Below, piece by piece: positions 42,124 to 51,433 of a stretch of 64,000 bases of DNA (position 1 is its first letter; each line of letters opens with the position of its first letter). The stretch is from assembly GCA_038147495.1 (NCBI GenBank), contig JAYQTT010000016.1:62001-126000 (forward strand), read 5' to 3'. Under the pieces are notes generated by a model that was not told the DNA's origin, ran no database searches, and worked only from the letters and a program-made list of their open reading frames with translations. Origin of the DNA: MED-G116 sp038147495. GTDB taxonomy: Bacteria; Pseudomonadota; Alphaproteobacteria; Puniceispirillales; Puniceispirillaceae. The position numbers and the translations under genes were made by a program.

Positions 42124-43688
42124 GATAGTTTGTCCCTTGATGATGATTCTGTTTGCGATGGTGAATTCAGGCCCGCCAGAAATCCGGCGGCATCATGCTT
42201 GATCGCGGCGATTTTCTCGTCACCCATTCGGTCAAGCGAGCGATAGATCATGCCAAGCCGGGCGTTGTTGCCAAGCACGTCACGGTTATCGATCAGGAAA
42301 TTCCAGTAGAGATAATTGAACGGGCAGGCGGCCGCCCCATTTTTCTGGCTGACCTTATAGGAACAATTCTGGCAGTAATTTGACATCCGGTTGATATAGG
42401 CACCGCCCGCCGCATAGGGCTTGCTCGCCAGATAGCCGCCATCGGCGAACAAAACCATGCCACTGACATTTGGCAACTCAACCCATTCGAATGCATCAGC
42501 ATAAACAACCAAATACCATTCATTGACAAAAGTCGGGTCGATGCCGGCAAGCAACGCAAAATTGCCAAGAACCATAAGCCGCTGGATATGATGCGCATAG
42601 GCAAAGGCATGTGTCTGATCGATCGCCTGTTTCATGCAGTTCATACGCGTCTGGCCGGTCCAGAAAAATTCCGGCAGGGCGCGCTTGGCACCAAGAAAAT
42701 TCATCTCTGCGTAATCCGGCATCTTCAACCAATAGATACCGCGGACAAATTCACGCCAACCAAGGATCTGACGAATGAAACCCTCAACCGCATTGAGCGG
42801 CGCATCACCCCGGTTGTAGGCGGCTTCGGCCGCGGCCACAGCCTCGCCCGGCAAAAGCAAACCAACATTCAGATAAAAGCCAATATGGCTGTGATACATC
42901 CAGGGCTCACCCTCGATCATCGCATCCTGATAGGTGCCAAACAGGGCGAGCCTCTCGGCGATAAATGCATCAAGCACCTTTTGTGCTTCGGCCCGCGTGA
43001 CGGCAAAGCCGAAATCATCAAGACTGCCAAAATGATCGCTGCAATGGCGCGCTACCAGATCAAGCACTTCTGTGGTGATGGCATCCGGTGCAAAATGCGT
43101 TGGCGTCGGCACCCCAAGGGAGGTGTCGGGGGATTCGCGGTTTTCCGCATCATAATTCCATTTGCCACCAACCGGCGCATCTCCGTCCATCAAAATATTG
43201 TGATGGCGGCGCATCTCGCGATAAAAGAAATCCATCCGCAATTGTTTGCGGCCTTCGGCCCATGCCTCAAACATACCGGGCGGACACAGGAACCTGTCAT
43301 CTTCGCGTATCTCAACCTCGACACCGAATTCAGTGTCCCAATGCTGGATATCAGCAAGTACCCTGTATTCACCGGGCGATGTGACCACAACCCGATCAAC
43401 CGCATGTCGTTGAATCGCCCGGGCAACTTCACCGGCAAAGCTGCCCGTGTTGCCGGGATCATCCAGTTTCACATAATCAACCTTGATACCATCACCGCCA
43501 AGCTCAGCTGCAAAATGGCGCATCGCCGAGAGAATGAAAGCCACCTTTCGCTTGTGATGGCGGACATATGTGACCTCGCCCATCACCTCGCACATCAGCA
43601 CAATGTCATCTTGGCTGTTTATGTCGGCAAGGCTGCTGATTTGCCGTGAAAGCTGGTCACCCAGAACAAGGCGCAATGTGCGGGCCAT
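42120..43688 (-). CDS. Fe-S bacterial cryptochrome/photolyase (FeS-BCP, PhrB/CryB type)
   Basis: A 522-residue photolyase-related flavoprotein of the FeS-BCP class. Four cysteines for a [4Fe-4S] cluster are at 351 (TRMNCMKQ), 439 and 442 (YCQNCSYKV) and 455 (AAACPFNY), one residue off the Agrobacterium PhrB pattern. The N-terminus RTLRLVLGDQLSRQIS is the DUF523-like/Rossmann antenna domain of the class; the FAD region contains GEPWMYHSHIGFYLN and FIRQILGWREFVRGIYW. Family members repair (6-4) lesions or sense light. It is coupled at both ends, to the class I photolyase upstream and the DUF3833 lipoprotein downstream. Confidence 0.92.
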   Translation of the reverse strand: MARTLRLVLGDQLSRQISSLADINSQDDIVLMCEVMGEVTYVRHHKRKVAFILSAMRHFAAELGGDGIKVDYVKLDDPGNTGSFAGEVARAIQRHAVDRVVVTSPGEYRVLADIQHWDTEFGVEVEIREDDRFLCPPGMFEAWAEGRKQLRMDFFYREMRRHHNILMDGDAPVGGKWNYDAENRESPDTSLGVPTPTHFAPDAITTEVLDLVARHCSDHFGSLDDFGFAVTRAEAQKVLDAFIAERLALFGTYQDAMIEGEPWMYHSHIGFYLNVGLLLPGEAVAAAEAAYNRGDAPLNAVEGFIRQILGWREFVRGIYWLKMPDYAEMNFLGAKRALPEFFWTGQTRMNCMKQAIDQTHAFAYAHHIQRLMVLGNFALLAGIDPTFVNEWYLVVYADAFEWVELPNVSGMVLFADGGYLASKPYAAGGAYINRMSNYCQNCSYKVSQKNGAAACPFNYLYWNFLIDNRDVLGNNARLGMIYRSLDRMGDEKIAAIKHDAAGFLAGLNSPSQTESSSRDKLS

Positions 43689-45130
43689 CAGCTGTTCCTC
43701 AAGCTGGCAAACGCCGCCAGAGCCGCCTCGCGCGATTGCTTCACGTCAACGATCGGGCGCGGATAATTCTCGCCAAGCACAACGCCGGCATCAGCGAGGA
43801 TATGGGCTGGTGCCTCCCATGGATTAAACAGATATTTTACCGGCAGCTTTGCCAGTTCGGGAACGAACCGCCGGGTGAAGGTGCCATCCGGATCAAATTT
43901 CTGGCCTTGCGTCACCGGATTGAAAACCCGGAAATATGGCGCCGCATCCGCACCGCAACCGGCGATCCACTGCCATGATGCGCTATTGTTCGCAAGGTCG
44001 GCATCCACAAGGCAATCCCAGAACCATGCTTCGCCATGATGCCAATGAAGGCGCAGATTCTTGACCAGAAAAGAGCCGACCACCATACGCAGCCGGTTGT
44101 GCATATAGCCCGTCTGCCAGAGTTCGCGCATCGCCGCATCGACAATCGGATAGCCTGTCTGACCGCGCTGCCATTTGGCCAGATGGTCGGGATTGTCTGC
44201 CCATGGAAACCCGTCAAACTTTGCCTGAAGATTGGCGCGTGGCAATTCGGGAAATTGATACAGCAGCGAATGGGAAAATTCACGCCAGCCAAGTTCTGAC
44301 AGGAAATTGTCGGCATCACTTTCAAGCCGTCCGCTGTCAGCAACATCGCGCACCGCATACCACGCCTGATTGGTCGATATTTCGCCAAAATGCAGATGCG
44401 GGGACAGGCGCGAGACATTCTGTCTTGCTGGAAAATTTCGGCCCTCTTTATAACCGGCAAGTCCGTTTCGAACAAAATCATCCAATCTTGCCTGCGCCGA
44501 TGTCTCACCGGGCGTCCAATGGCGGGCAATATTGTCCTGCCATGCATGCCGCGGCAATAAACCGAGACCGTCAAGATCACTTGCCCCGGTCAGGGCCTTC
44601 CCGTCTGCCTGCCATAGATCGAGTGACGCTGGCGGTCCAAGCGGTTGCCGTGGCGGCGTGGCAGAGAGACATCCACGACGATAGAACGGCGTAAAAACCC
44701 GATAAGGCGTGCCATCCTGTTTGGCAATGTCCCATGGTTCCCACAACAGTGAACCATTATGGCTTTCCACCGTCACACCCAGATCGCCAAGCCGTTTCTT
44801 GAGCGCCGTATCGCGGGTGATCCGCCAAGGCTCATAACACCGGTTCCAGTAAACGCCGCCCGCCTCGATCTGTGTCACAAGATTGGCCAGTATCGTGGCG
44901 GCATCACCGCGGAAGAACAGCAATTTTCCATCAAGCGCCAAATTCAGCGCGGCCAGCGAGTGATGTAGCCACCAGCGGCTGGCACTGCCCATGCGGTCCT
45001 GGCCAGCGGTTTCATCGTCCAGAATATAAATCGGCACCACAGCACCTGCTGCCGCCGCCGCGCAAAGTGCCGGATTGTCAGAAAGCCGCAAATCCTGTCG
45101 AAACCAATGAATGGTTGGAGAGCTTGTCAT
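43688..45130 (-). CDS. phrB: Deoxyribodipyrimidine photolyase (class I CPD photolyase)
   Basis: A 480-residue light-driven repair enzyme for cyclobutane pyrimidine dimers. The N-terminal antenna domain opens PTIHWFRQDLRLSDNPAL; the C-terminal FAD domain has WREFSHSLLYQFP, GYPIVDAAMRELWQTGYMHN, RLRMVVGSFLVKNL and WQWIAGCGADAAPYFRVFNP, all standard class I motifs. The start at 45128-45130 is followed one gene on by the FeS-BCP, whose start overlaps this stop by one base. Having both in one transcript suggests coordinated light-dependent repair of both CPD and (6-4) damage. Confidence 0.95.
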   Translation of the reverse strand: MTSSPTIHWFRQDLRLSDNPALCAAAAAGAVVPIYILDDETAGQDRMGSASRWWLHHSLAALNLALDGKLLFFRGDAATILANLVTQIEAGGVYWNRCYEPWRITRDTALKKRLGDLGVTVESHNGSLLWEPWDIAKQDGTPYRVFTPFYRRGCLSATPPRQPLGPPASLDLWQADGKALTGASDLDGLGLLPRHAWQDNIARHWTPGETSAQARLDDFVRNGLAGYKEGRNFPARQNVSRLSPHLHFGEISTNQAWYAVRDVADSGRLESDADNFLSELGWREFSHSLLYQFPELPRANLQAKFDGFPWADNPDHLAKWQRGQTGYPIVDAAMRELWQTGYMHNRLRMVVGSFLVKNLRLHWHHGEAWFWDCLVDADLANNSASWQWIAGCGADAAPYFRVFNPVTQGQKFDPDGTFTRRFVPELAKLPVKYLFNPWEAPAHILADAGVVLGENYPRPIVDVKQSREAALAAFASLRNS

Positions 45131-45252
45131 ATCACCTCATAGCCGTGGCACCCCGATGCATGGGGCATGTTCCGGCTTTCCTTTATCTATCCGTCAAAGA
45201 TCAGACAGCAAGCTCCCCCGCACTGTCCGCCTTGTTATATATCATTCTTCCG

Positions 45253-46104
45253 TCACGCCAGATCGGCCACCACAGCCTGACGTTGCAGACCCAGACCTTC
45301 AATGCCACCCGACATCTCGTCACCCGGCCGCAGAAAAACGGGCTTGGGTTTCTTGCCACTGCCAACACCGGCTGGCGTTCCGGTGGCAATCACATCACCG
45401 GGGTGCAAGCTCATCAATCCAGACAGATGCGCGATGATCTCGGCCACCGGAAAAATCATGTCGCCGGTATGGCCGGATTGCATACGCTGGCCATTTACAT
45501 CCATCGTCATTGCCAGATTTTGCGGATCGGCAATCTCGTCAGCCGTGACCAGCCATGGGCCCATCGGACCAAAGGTGTCGCATGATTTGCCCTTCGTCCA
45601 TTGGCCGGTCAGTTTTGTCTGATAATACCGCTCTGATACATCATTGATCACGCAATATCCCGCAACATGGTCAAGCGCCGTATCGACATCGACATATTTG
45701 GCCTTTTTGCCAATGACCACGCCAAGCTCGATCTCCCAATCCGTGTGGGTTGATCCACGCGGAATCACAACATCATCAAAAGGACCGTTGATCGCCGACG
45801 TTGCCTTCATGAACACGATCGGATGCTCCGGCACAGGATTGCCGGTTTCACGCGCGTGATCATGATAATTCAATCCGATACATATAAATTTGCCAACATT
45901 GCCGACACAGGCGCCAAGACGCGGACTGCCCTCAACAAGCGGCAGGGCATCCGGATCAAGTGATTGCAACCGTGCTAAAACATCGGGCGCCAGCGTGTGA
46001 CCATTCACATCATCAATTTGCGCAGAAAGGTCACGAAGCGCGCCATCAGCATCGATCATTCCGGGCTTTTCTGCCCCCGCATCACCCCAACGAACAAGTC
46101 TCAT
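45253..46104 (-). CDS. Fumarylacetoacetate hydrolase-family protein
   Basis: A 283-residue FAH-superfamily enzyme. The start at 46102-46104 (MRLVRWGDAGAEKPG) has GGAGAGC upstream. The C-terminal domain shows ICIGLNYHDHARE, the metal-ligand series WEIELGVVIGKKAKYVD, and the closing LHPGDVIATGTPAGVG, typical of FAHD1/ureidoglycolate-lyase-like hydrolases. These enzymes hydrolyse or decarboxylate beta-diketo or 2-oxo acids with Mg or Mn. It is divergent from the second DMT transporter and 122 bases upstream of phrB. Substrate not assignable. Confidence 0.88.
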   Translation of the reverse strand: MRLVRWGDAGAEKPGMIDADGALRDLSAQIDDVNGHTLAPDVLARLQSLDPDALPLVEGSPRLGACVGNVGKFICIGLNYHDHARETGNPVPEHPIVFMKATSAINGPFDDVVIPRGSTHTDWEIELGVVIGKKAKYVDVDTALDHVAGYCVINDVSERYYQTKLTGQWTKGKSCDTFGPMGPWLVTADEIADPQNLAMTMDVNGQRMQSGHTGDMIFPVAEIIAHLSGLMSLHPGDVIATGTPAGVGSGKKPKPVFLRPGDEMSGGIEGLGLQRQAVVADLA

Positions 46105-46433
46105 CACGCTCTCCAACACTGCGCCGCAATAAGGGGAAGATTGCGCCATCACGCCGCAGATTCAAGCCCTGCTGTAAAATTGTCAGTAATTTTAACCGTG
46201 GGCACGTTTATGAATTGGGGTGAGGGGACATGCCTCGCCGCACCAGTTCATGCCATCTGCCTGCGTACACAAGCGGTGGCGAATTGCATTTCGCGAAAAG
46301 CTGTGCGCTAATATGGCACCCGCACAGGTGGCAGACACCGGTAGATGCCACCAACAGTCAAATGACGGGTATCTTGATCTGCAGTCTCTCGAATGCCGGT
46401 TGTTCCAGACCCTGCCCGGACATCAGTTGAGCC
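46105..46433. promoter_or_regulatory. Divergent intergenic region upstream of FAH-family and DMT genes
   Basis: 329 bases without a supportable gene. It holds promoters for both sides. A 7-base perfect inverted repeat (46327-46333 with 46346-46352, 12-base spacer) lies on the DMT side and could be an operator. Short open frames here look random. Confidence 0.4.
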
Positions 46434-47348
46434 ATGCGCGCCGCCTTTGAAACCCTATCGCCTTCGTTGCGTGCAATGATGATGATGCTTGTCGCGTTGT
46501 TACTGTTCACGTTGATGGGCGTGTTTATCAAGCTCTCAGCCAAGAGCTTACCTGTTATGGAAGTGGTATTCTTCCGTAATTTCCTTGCGGTAATATTGCT
46601 GCTGCCGCTGGTGTGGCATGCCGGTGCTGCGTCAATCCGAATGAACCGTCCAAAGCTGTTTGTTGGCCGGGCGGTGATCAACGCCATCGGGATGGTATGT
46701 GGCTTTACCTCATTGACGATGATTCCGCTTGCCGAAAACACGGCACTGACCTTCACCAGCCCCATCTTCGTCACCATTGGCGCGGTGATCTTTCTTGGCG
46801 AAGTCATCCGGCTGCGCCGCGTCATGGCAATTCTGGTTGGTCTTGTTGGCGCGCTGGTGATCCTGCGCCCGGGGTTCACCGAAGTATCTGTCGGCGCCTT
46901 GCTGGCCCTGGCAAGCGCCCTGACAATCGCACTTGCCAGTTTGCTGGTAAAGAAGATGACCGAAACCGAAACCTCCATCGCCATCGTGTTTTGGATGGTG
47001 ATGTTCCAGACGCCGCTCACCCTGATTCCGGCGGCAATGGTCTGGCAATGGCCGGACCCGATCAGTTGGGCGTTCCTGTGGGGAATGGCGCTCAGCGGCA
47101 CCGTTGCGCATATATTATTTACCAAAGCATGCGGCCTTGTCGAAATCACCAGCCTGCAACCGCTGGAATTTGCCAAGCTGCCTTTTTCAGTGGTGCTGGC
47201 ATGGCTGATTTTCGGGGAATGGCCGGAAATCTGGGTCTGGATTGGCGGCGCGGTGATTTTTGCCGCAACCGCCTATATCACCCGCCGTGAAGCGGCCGCG
47301 CGGCGCTCTCTCAAACCCAATCACGGGCAAAAGGAAAGCCGCCTTTAG
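46434..47348 (+). CDS. EamA/DMT-superfamily transporter
   Basis: A 304-residue membrane protein with ten segments and two EamA repeats: LLLFTLMGVFIKLSAKSLP at the start, FTSPIFVTIGAVIFLGEVI closing the first repeat, LEFAKLPFSVVLAWLIFGEW near the end. RFxN-like FFRNFLAVILLLPLVW is a common RhaT/RarD-like signature. It exports or imports a small metabolite; cargo unknown. It is convergent with pyrC, the stops overlapping by four bases. Distinct in sequence from the DMT gene at 38030. Confidence 0.86.
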   Translation: MRAAFETLSPSLRAMMMMLVALLLFTLMGVFIKLSAKSLPVMEVVFFRNFLAVILLLPLVWHAGAASIRMNRPKLFVGRAVINAIGMVCGFTSLTMIPLAENTALTFTSPIFVTIGAVIFLGEVIRLRRVMAILVGLVGALVILRPGFTEVSVGALLALASALTIALASLLVKKMTETETSIAIVFWMVMFQTPLTLIPAAMVWQWPDPISWAFLWGMALSGTVAHILFTKACGLVEITSLQPLEFAKLPFSVVLAWLIFGEWPEIWVWIGGAVIFAATAYITRREAAARRSLKPNHGQKESRL

Positions 47349-48389
47349 GCGGTGTCCTCTACCTCCCAGAACAAGGGCTGACCACAATCAAATATGGTCA
47401 CAGGCCCTGCGCCGGTCTCGCGTTTTGCCGGAAACTCAATCGGCGATTGCCGTTTGACCAGCGTCAATGTCTGCGCGCTTACAGGCAGACGGTAAAATTC
47501 TGGCCCATTACGAGAGGCAAATGCCTCCAATGATGGCAAGGCCGATTCCGCCTCAAAAATCGTTGCAAGGCACGACATGGTGTTGGGTGCGGTATAGATG
47601 CCGGCACAACCGCATCCCGTTTCCTTTGCCGCATCCACATGCGGGGCGCTGTCAGTGCCCAGAAAGAAACAACTCTCACCCGAAACCGCCGCCGCGACCA
47701 GCGCCTTACGGTGCTGTTCACGCTTGGCAACCGGAAGGCAATAATAATGCGGGCGTATTCCCCCCGCCAGAATATGATTCCGGTTGATGAAGAGGTGATG
47801 CGTGGTGATTGTCGCCGCAATATTGTCGCCGCCACCGCGAACATAATCTATGCCATCGGCCGTGGTCACATGTTCCAGCACCACCCGCAGGCCGGGCACC
47901 CGGCGGCGAAGCGGATCAAGCACTCTTTCAAGAAAGACCGCCTCACGATCAAAAATATCGATTGCGGGATCGGTAACCTCGCCATGCACACAAAGCGGCA
48001 CACCATGTTCGGCCATCGCTTCCAGAACCGGAATTACCTTGTCAAAGTCCCGCACGCCCGATGACGAGTTCGTTGTCGCCCCGCCGGGTACAGCTTCACC
48101 GCCGTGACAACGCCGCTGGCCGCCCCGCGATCACATCGGCAGGATCAGTCGCTTCCGTCAGATAAAGTGTCATCAATGGCTGAAAATCAGCCCCATCAGG
48201 AAGCGCCGCGTTGATCCGGCTGCGATACGCATCAGCATCTGCGCTGGTCACCACTGGCGGCACAAGATTGGGCATGATGATGGCACGGCCAAAATGCGCC
48301 GCCGTATCGCCAACAACACCGGCAAGCATTGCGCCATCACGCAGGTGGAGATGCCAGTCATCCGGGCGGGGAATGGTCAAACGATCCAC
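47345..48389 (-). pseudogene. pyrC: Dihydroorotase PyrC, interrupted by two single-base frameshifts
   Basis: Class II dihydroorotase of pyrimidine synthesis. The N-terminal part (MDRLTIPRPDDWHLHLRDGA, with the HxH zinc pair) runs to AGR and then leaves frame; a middle stretch in a second frame reads ASGVVTAVKLYPAG, carrying the carboxylated lysine; a third frame from about 48077 down resumes TTNSSSGVRDFDKVIPVLEAM and the rest, including CVHGEVTD, LEHVTTADG and the GTDSAPHVD motif. Adding one G in each of two GCGGGGCG contexts (near 48121-48128 and 48079-48083) restores exactly 348 residues, the E. coli length. Since pyrC is usually essential, sequence error is likely. Confidence 0.9.
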
Positions 48390-48454
48390 GATATCAACTC
48401 TCTTTGCTCTCTTGACCTGATGCCAAAATTCAACCCTGTCGCCTTAGACAGATA

Positions 48455-49789
48455 TCACACATTAAGCAACAGATATTCGCGCTCCCACGGGCTGATCACC
48501 TCAAGAAATGCATCGGCCTCGGCGCGTTTAACCTCGATAAACAATTTGACAAAATCTTCGCCAAGGATCTCATGTAAGGCCGTTGCCCTTTCCAGCGAAT
48601 CAAGCGCGATGTCCAAATTCTTTGGCAGGGTTTCCAGATCCTCACCGCTAATCTTGCGAGGTCTGGTCGGGCGCTTCTTATCACGCAGGCCAAGCCATGT
48701 TGCGGCCAATGTCGCAGCAATTGCCAAATACGGATTGGCATCCGCACCGGGGATCCGGTTTTCAATTCTGCGATTGGCCGGATTGCCCAAAGGCACCCGC
48801 AATCCAACGGTGCGATTATCCATGCCCCAAGCAAGATTGGTTGGCGAGTCCTCGCCACCAGAAAAGCGCCTGTAGGAGTTGACATATGGCGCCATCAGCG
48901 CCATCGCCCCAACAAGGTGGCGCTGCATGCCAGAAATTGCATGCAGGAATTTATCGGTGTCTTCGCCCTGATCATCGACAAAGATGCTTTTACCGGTTGC
49001 CTTGTCTTTGATGGACACGTGGATATGCATGGCGCTTCCCGGTTGGTCCTGCATCGGTTTGGCCATGAAGGTTGCATGCAAATTATGATTGATCGCGGTC
49101 TGCCGCACTGTGCGCTTGAACAGGAACGCCTGATCCGCAAGATCCATTGCCGCGCCGTGATTGAAATTGATCTCCATTTGGGCGGCACCAGCTTCATGGC
49201 TCAATGTATCAATATCAAGACCCTGCGCCTCGCAATGGTCATAGATTTCTTCAAACAACGGATCGAATTCATTGACCGCATCAATGCCATAGGCCTGTCG
49301 TGCCTTTTCCGCGCGACCCGATCTGCCGGACGGTGTCACAAGCGGGGCATTCGCATCCGAACTCTGCTCAACCAGGAAAAATTCCAGTTCCGGCGCAATC
49401 ACCGGCTCCAATCCTGCCGCCTCATAAAATGACATCACCCGTGCCAGCACGGCCCGGGGCGTAAACGGCACATTTTCGCCGTCATGCGTTTCTGCATCAT
49501 GAATTATCTGCGCGGTTGGTTCGGGATACCACGGCACCAGACGGCAGGTCAGTGGATCAGGCCGCAGAACAATGTCTGACCCGATTTCATTCAGCACGTC
49601 ACTGTCATAATATTCACCCATGACAGACTGGCCAAACACATATTCCGGCAGCCGCAGACCATCTGTTTCAACCGCTGAAATATATTTATGTACGGGCAGA
49701 ATCTTGCCGCGTGGGATTCCGGAAATATCGCTGACCAGACATTCGACCTCGGTGATCGATTGGTCTTTCAACCATTTTTGAATATCCAT
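48455..49789 (-). CDS. Glutamine-synthetase-family ligase (gamma-glutamylpolyamine synthetase-like)
   Basis: A 444-residue GlnA-family protein, shorter than and different from true GS-I. N-terminal beta-grasp has VECLVSDISGIPRGKILP; the catalytic domain shows PELEFFLVEQ, AGAAQMEINFNHG, ATFMAKPMQDQPGSAMHIH, GGEDSPTNLAWGMDN and RIENRIPGADANPYL. In polyamine gene clusters such proteins (PuuA, SpuI, Glna3-like) ligate glutamate to putrescine or other amines using ATP. It is followed by nothing close but preceded 72 bases upstream by the class III aminotransferase. Substrate amine not certain. Confidence 0.83.
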   Translation of the reverse strand: MDIQKWLKDQSITEVECLVSDISGIPRGKILPVHKYISAVETDGLRLPEYVFGQSVMGEYYDSDVLNEIGSDIVLRPDPLTCRLVPWYPEPTAQIIHDAETHDGENVPFTPRAVLARVMSFYEAAGLEPVIAPELEFFLVEQSSDANAPLVTPSGRSGRAEKARQAYGIDAVNEFDPLFEEIYDHCEAQGLDIDTLSHEAGAAQMEINFNHGAAMDLADQAFLFKRTVRQTAINHNLHATFMAKPMQDQPGSAMHIHVSIKDKATGKSIFVDDQGEDTDKFLHAISGMQRHLVGAMALMAPYVNSYRRFSGGEDSPTNLAWGMDNRTVGLRVPLGNPANRRIENRIPGADANPYLAIAATLAATWLGLRDKKRPTRPRKISGEDLETLPKNLDIALDSLERATALHEILGEDFVKLFIEVKRAEADAFLEVISPWEREYLLLNV

Positions 49790-49860
49790 TTTGTCTTCCT
49801 TGCTTGATGCTGGCCAGACAGTTCTGACAGCCGCACCATGCTAAATCGGGTTAACCTGTC

Positions 49861-51228
49861 TTACATGCCAAGATCGGCGGCCGTCGCATCCAAAGCGGTT
49901 TTGGCGATTGCTGCGGTGGCGTCAATATCGTCGCGGGTAAAGGTCAATGGTGGCGATAGAATCATGCCATCACGCACAGCCCGCATCATCAACCCGTTGG
50001 CCACTGCATGATCACGGCACATCATCCCAACCGTGCCCACATCCGCGAACAATTCAGGGCCTTCTTTGCTTTTCACAAGCTCGATCGCCGCCAGCATTCC
50101 ATATGTGCGCACCTCGCCAACAAGCGGATGATCTGCCAGAGGGGCCAATGCCTCACCAAGATAGGGGCCGGTGTCATCACGCACCCGTTCAATCAGTCCC
50201 TCGCCCTCAATGATGTCGAGATTGGCAAGCGCCACCGCCGCCGCGACCGGATGACCCGAATAGGTGAAACCATGATAGAACTCGCCACCATCGGAAATCA
50301 GGCGTTCGGCGACACGATCACCAACCATTACTGCCGACATTGGCACATAGCCTGACGTCAAACCCTTGGCCATGGTCATCATGTCAGGCGACAGATTCAT
50401 CCGCTGGCTGGCAAACCAGTATCCGGTGCGGCCAAAGCCGGTGATGACCTCATCAGCAATAAACAGAATATCATGGCGGCGGCAAATATCCTGAATATGC
50501 TCAAAGTAGCCTTCTGGCGGCACAATGACCCCACCGGCGCCTTGCACCGGTTCAGCGACAAACGCCGCAACCTTGTCCGCGCCTATCTCGATGATCTTGT
50601 CCTCAAGCCATGACGCGGCATTGGCGGCGAATTGGGCTTCATCCTGATTGCCCTGATGCAAGAATCCGTATGGCGGGCGAATATGATCAAAATCAGGTTC
50701 GGCAGCGGCCTGTTCATGCATGCCGGACATCCCACCCATGCTGGCGGACATGATGGTACTGCCGTGATAACCATATTCACGCCCGATGATCACGCGTTTT
50801 TCCGGATGCCCCTCAAGCGCCCAGAAATGACGAACCATACGGATGATGGTGTCATTCGCCTCGGAGCCGGAATTGGCATAAAAAACATTGTTCAATCCGT
50901 CAGGCGTGATCTCGGCAAGGCGCTTTGACAGGGCGATGATCGGCTTGTTGCTGGTCTTGAAAAAATTATTGTAATAGGGAAGCACTGTCATCTGGCGGGT
51001 TGCCGCATCGACAAGCTCTGACCTTCCATAGCCAACATTAACGCACCATAGACCAGCCATGCCGTCCAGAATGCGGTTTCCGTCACTGTCAAAAATATAG
51101 TGGCCTTCAGCGTGGGTAATGATCCGAGCGCCGTGTTTGCGCTGCTCCCCATAATCTGTGAAAGGCGCCATATGATGCGCTGAGTCCAGCTGTTTCCACT
51201 CTTTGGTAGACAGATCGTTGGGTGTCAT
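49861..51228 (-). CDS. Class III aminotransferase, putrescine/polyamine-pyruvate type (SpuC-like)
   Basis: A 455-residue fold-type I PLP enzyme of the omega-aminotransferase group. PLP lysine is Lys288 in TMAKGLTSGYVP; the aspartate motif is LFIADEVITGFGRTG; the phosphate site is NSGSEANDTIIRM. N-terminal WCVNVGYGRSELVDAA is typical of putrescine- or beta-alanine-pyruvate transaminases. Placed between the GS-like ligase and a divergent gamma-glutamylputrescine-oxidase-like gene, it probably deaminates putrescine, spermidine products or gamma-aminobutyrate. A paralogue lies at 60493-61875. Confidence 0.86.
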   Translation of the reverse strand: MTPNDLSTKEWKQLDSAHHMAPFTDYGEQRKHGARIITHAEGHYIFDSDGNRILDGMAGLWCVNVGYGRSELVDAATRQMTVLPYYNNFFKTSNKPIIALSKRLAEITPDGLNNVFYANSGSEANDTIIRMVRHFWALEGHPEKRVIIGREYGYHGSTIMSASMGGMSGMHEQAAAEPDFDHIRPPYGFLHQGNQDEAQFAANAASWLEDKIIEIGADKVAAFVAEPVQGAGGVIVPPEGYFEHIQDICRRHDILFIADEVITGFGRTGYWFASQRMNLSPDMMTMAKGLTSGYVPMSAVMVGDRVAERLISDGGEFYHGFTYSGHPVAAAVALANLDIIEGEGLIERVRDDTGPYLGEALAPLADHPLVGEVRTYGMLAAIELVKSKEGPELFADVGTVGMMCRDHAVANGLMMRAVRDGMILSPPLTFTRDDIDATAAIAKTALDATAADLGM

Positions 51229-51433
51229 GTTCTTAACTCACGGTTGTTGTTTGGCAATGTATCTGACGCGTTAACCAGCGCATTATCGGCGCATCATCCG
51301 TTGCATGATAAGGCTATAGGGTATCATGTGCGCCGCTTGATCCATTGCATTGATCCAGATTACTCTTATTGGCCTTCCGGTGCAATCTGCACCAAAAGGT
51401 CACGTCACATCACGCCAAGCAGGGTTGCAAGAC

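Noticed and set aside
42588..43649. 353-codon plus-strand frame opposite the Fe-S photolyase
   Set aside because: Entirely antisense to a conserved gene; no family features or ribosome site.
46358..47176. 272-codon minus-strand frame opposite the DMT transporter
   Set aside because: Low-complexity Thr/Ile/Ser-rich composition typical of the reverse of a membrane-protein gene.
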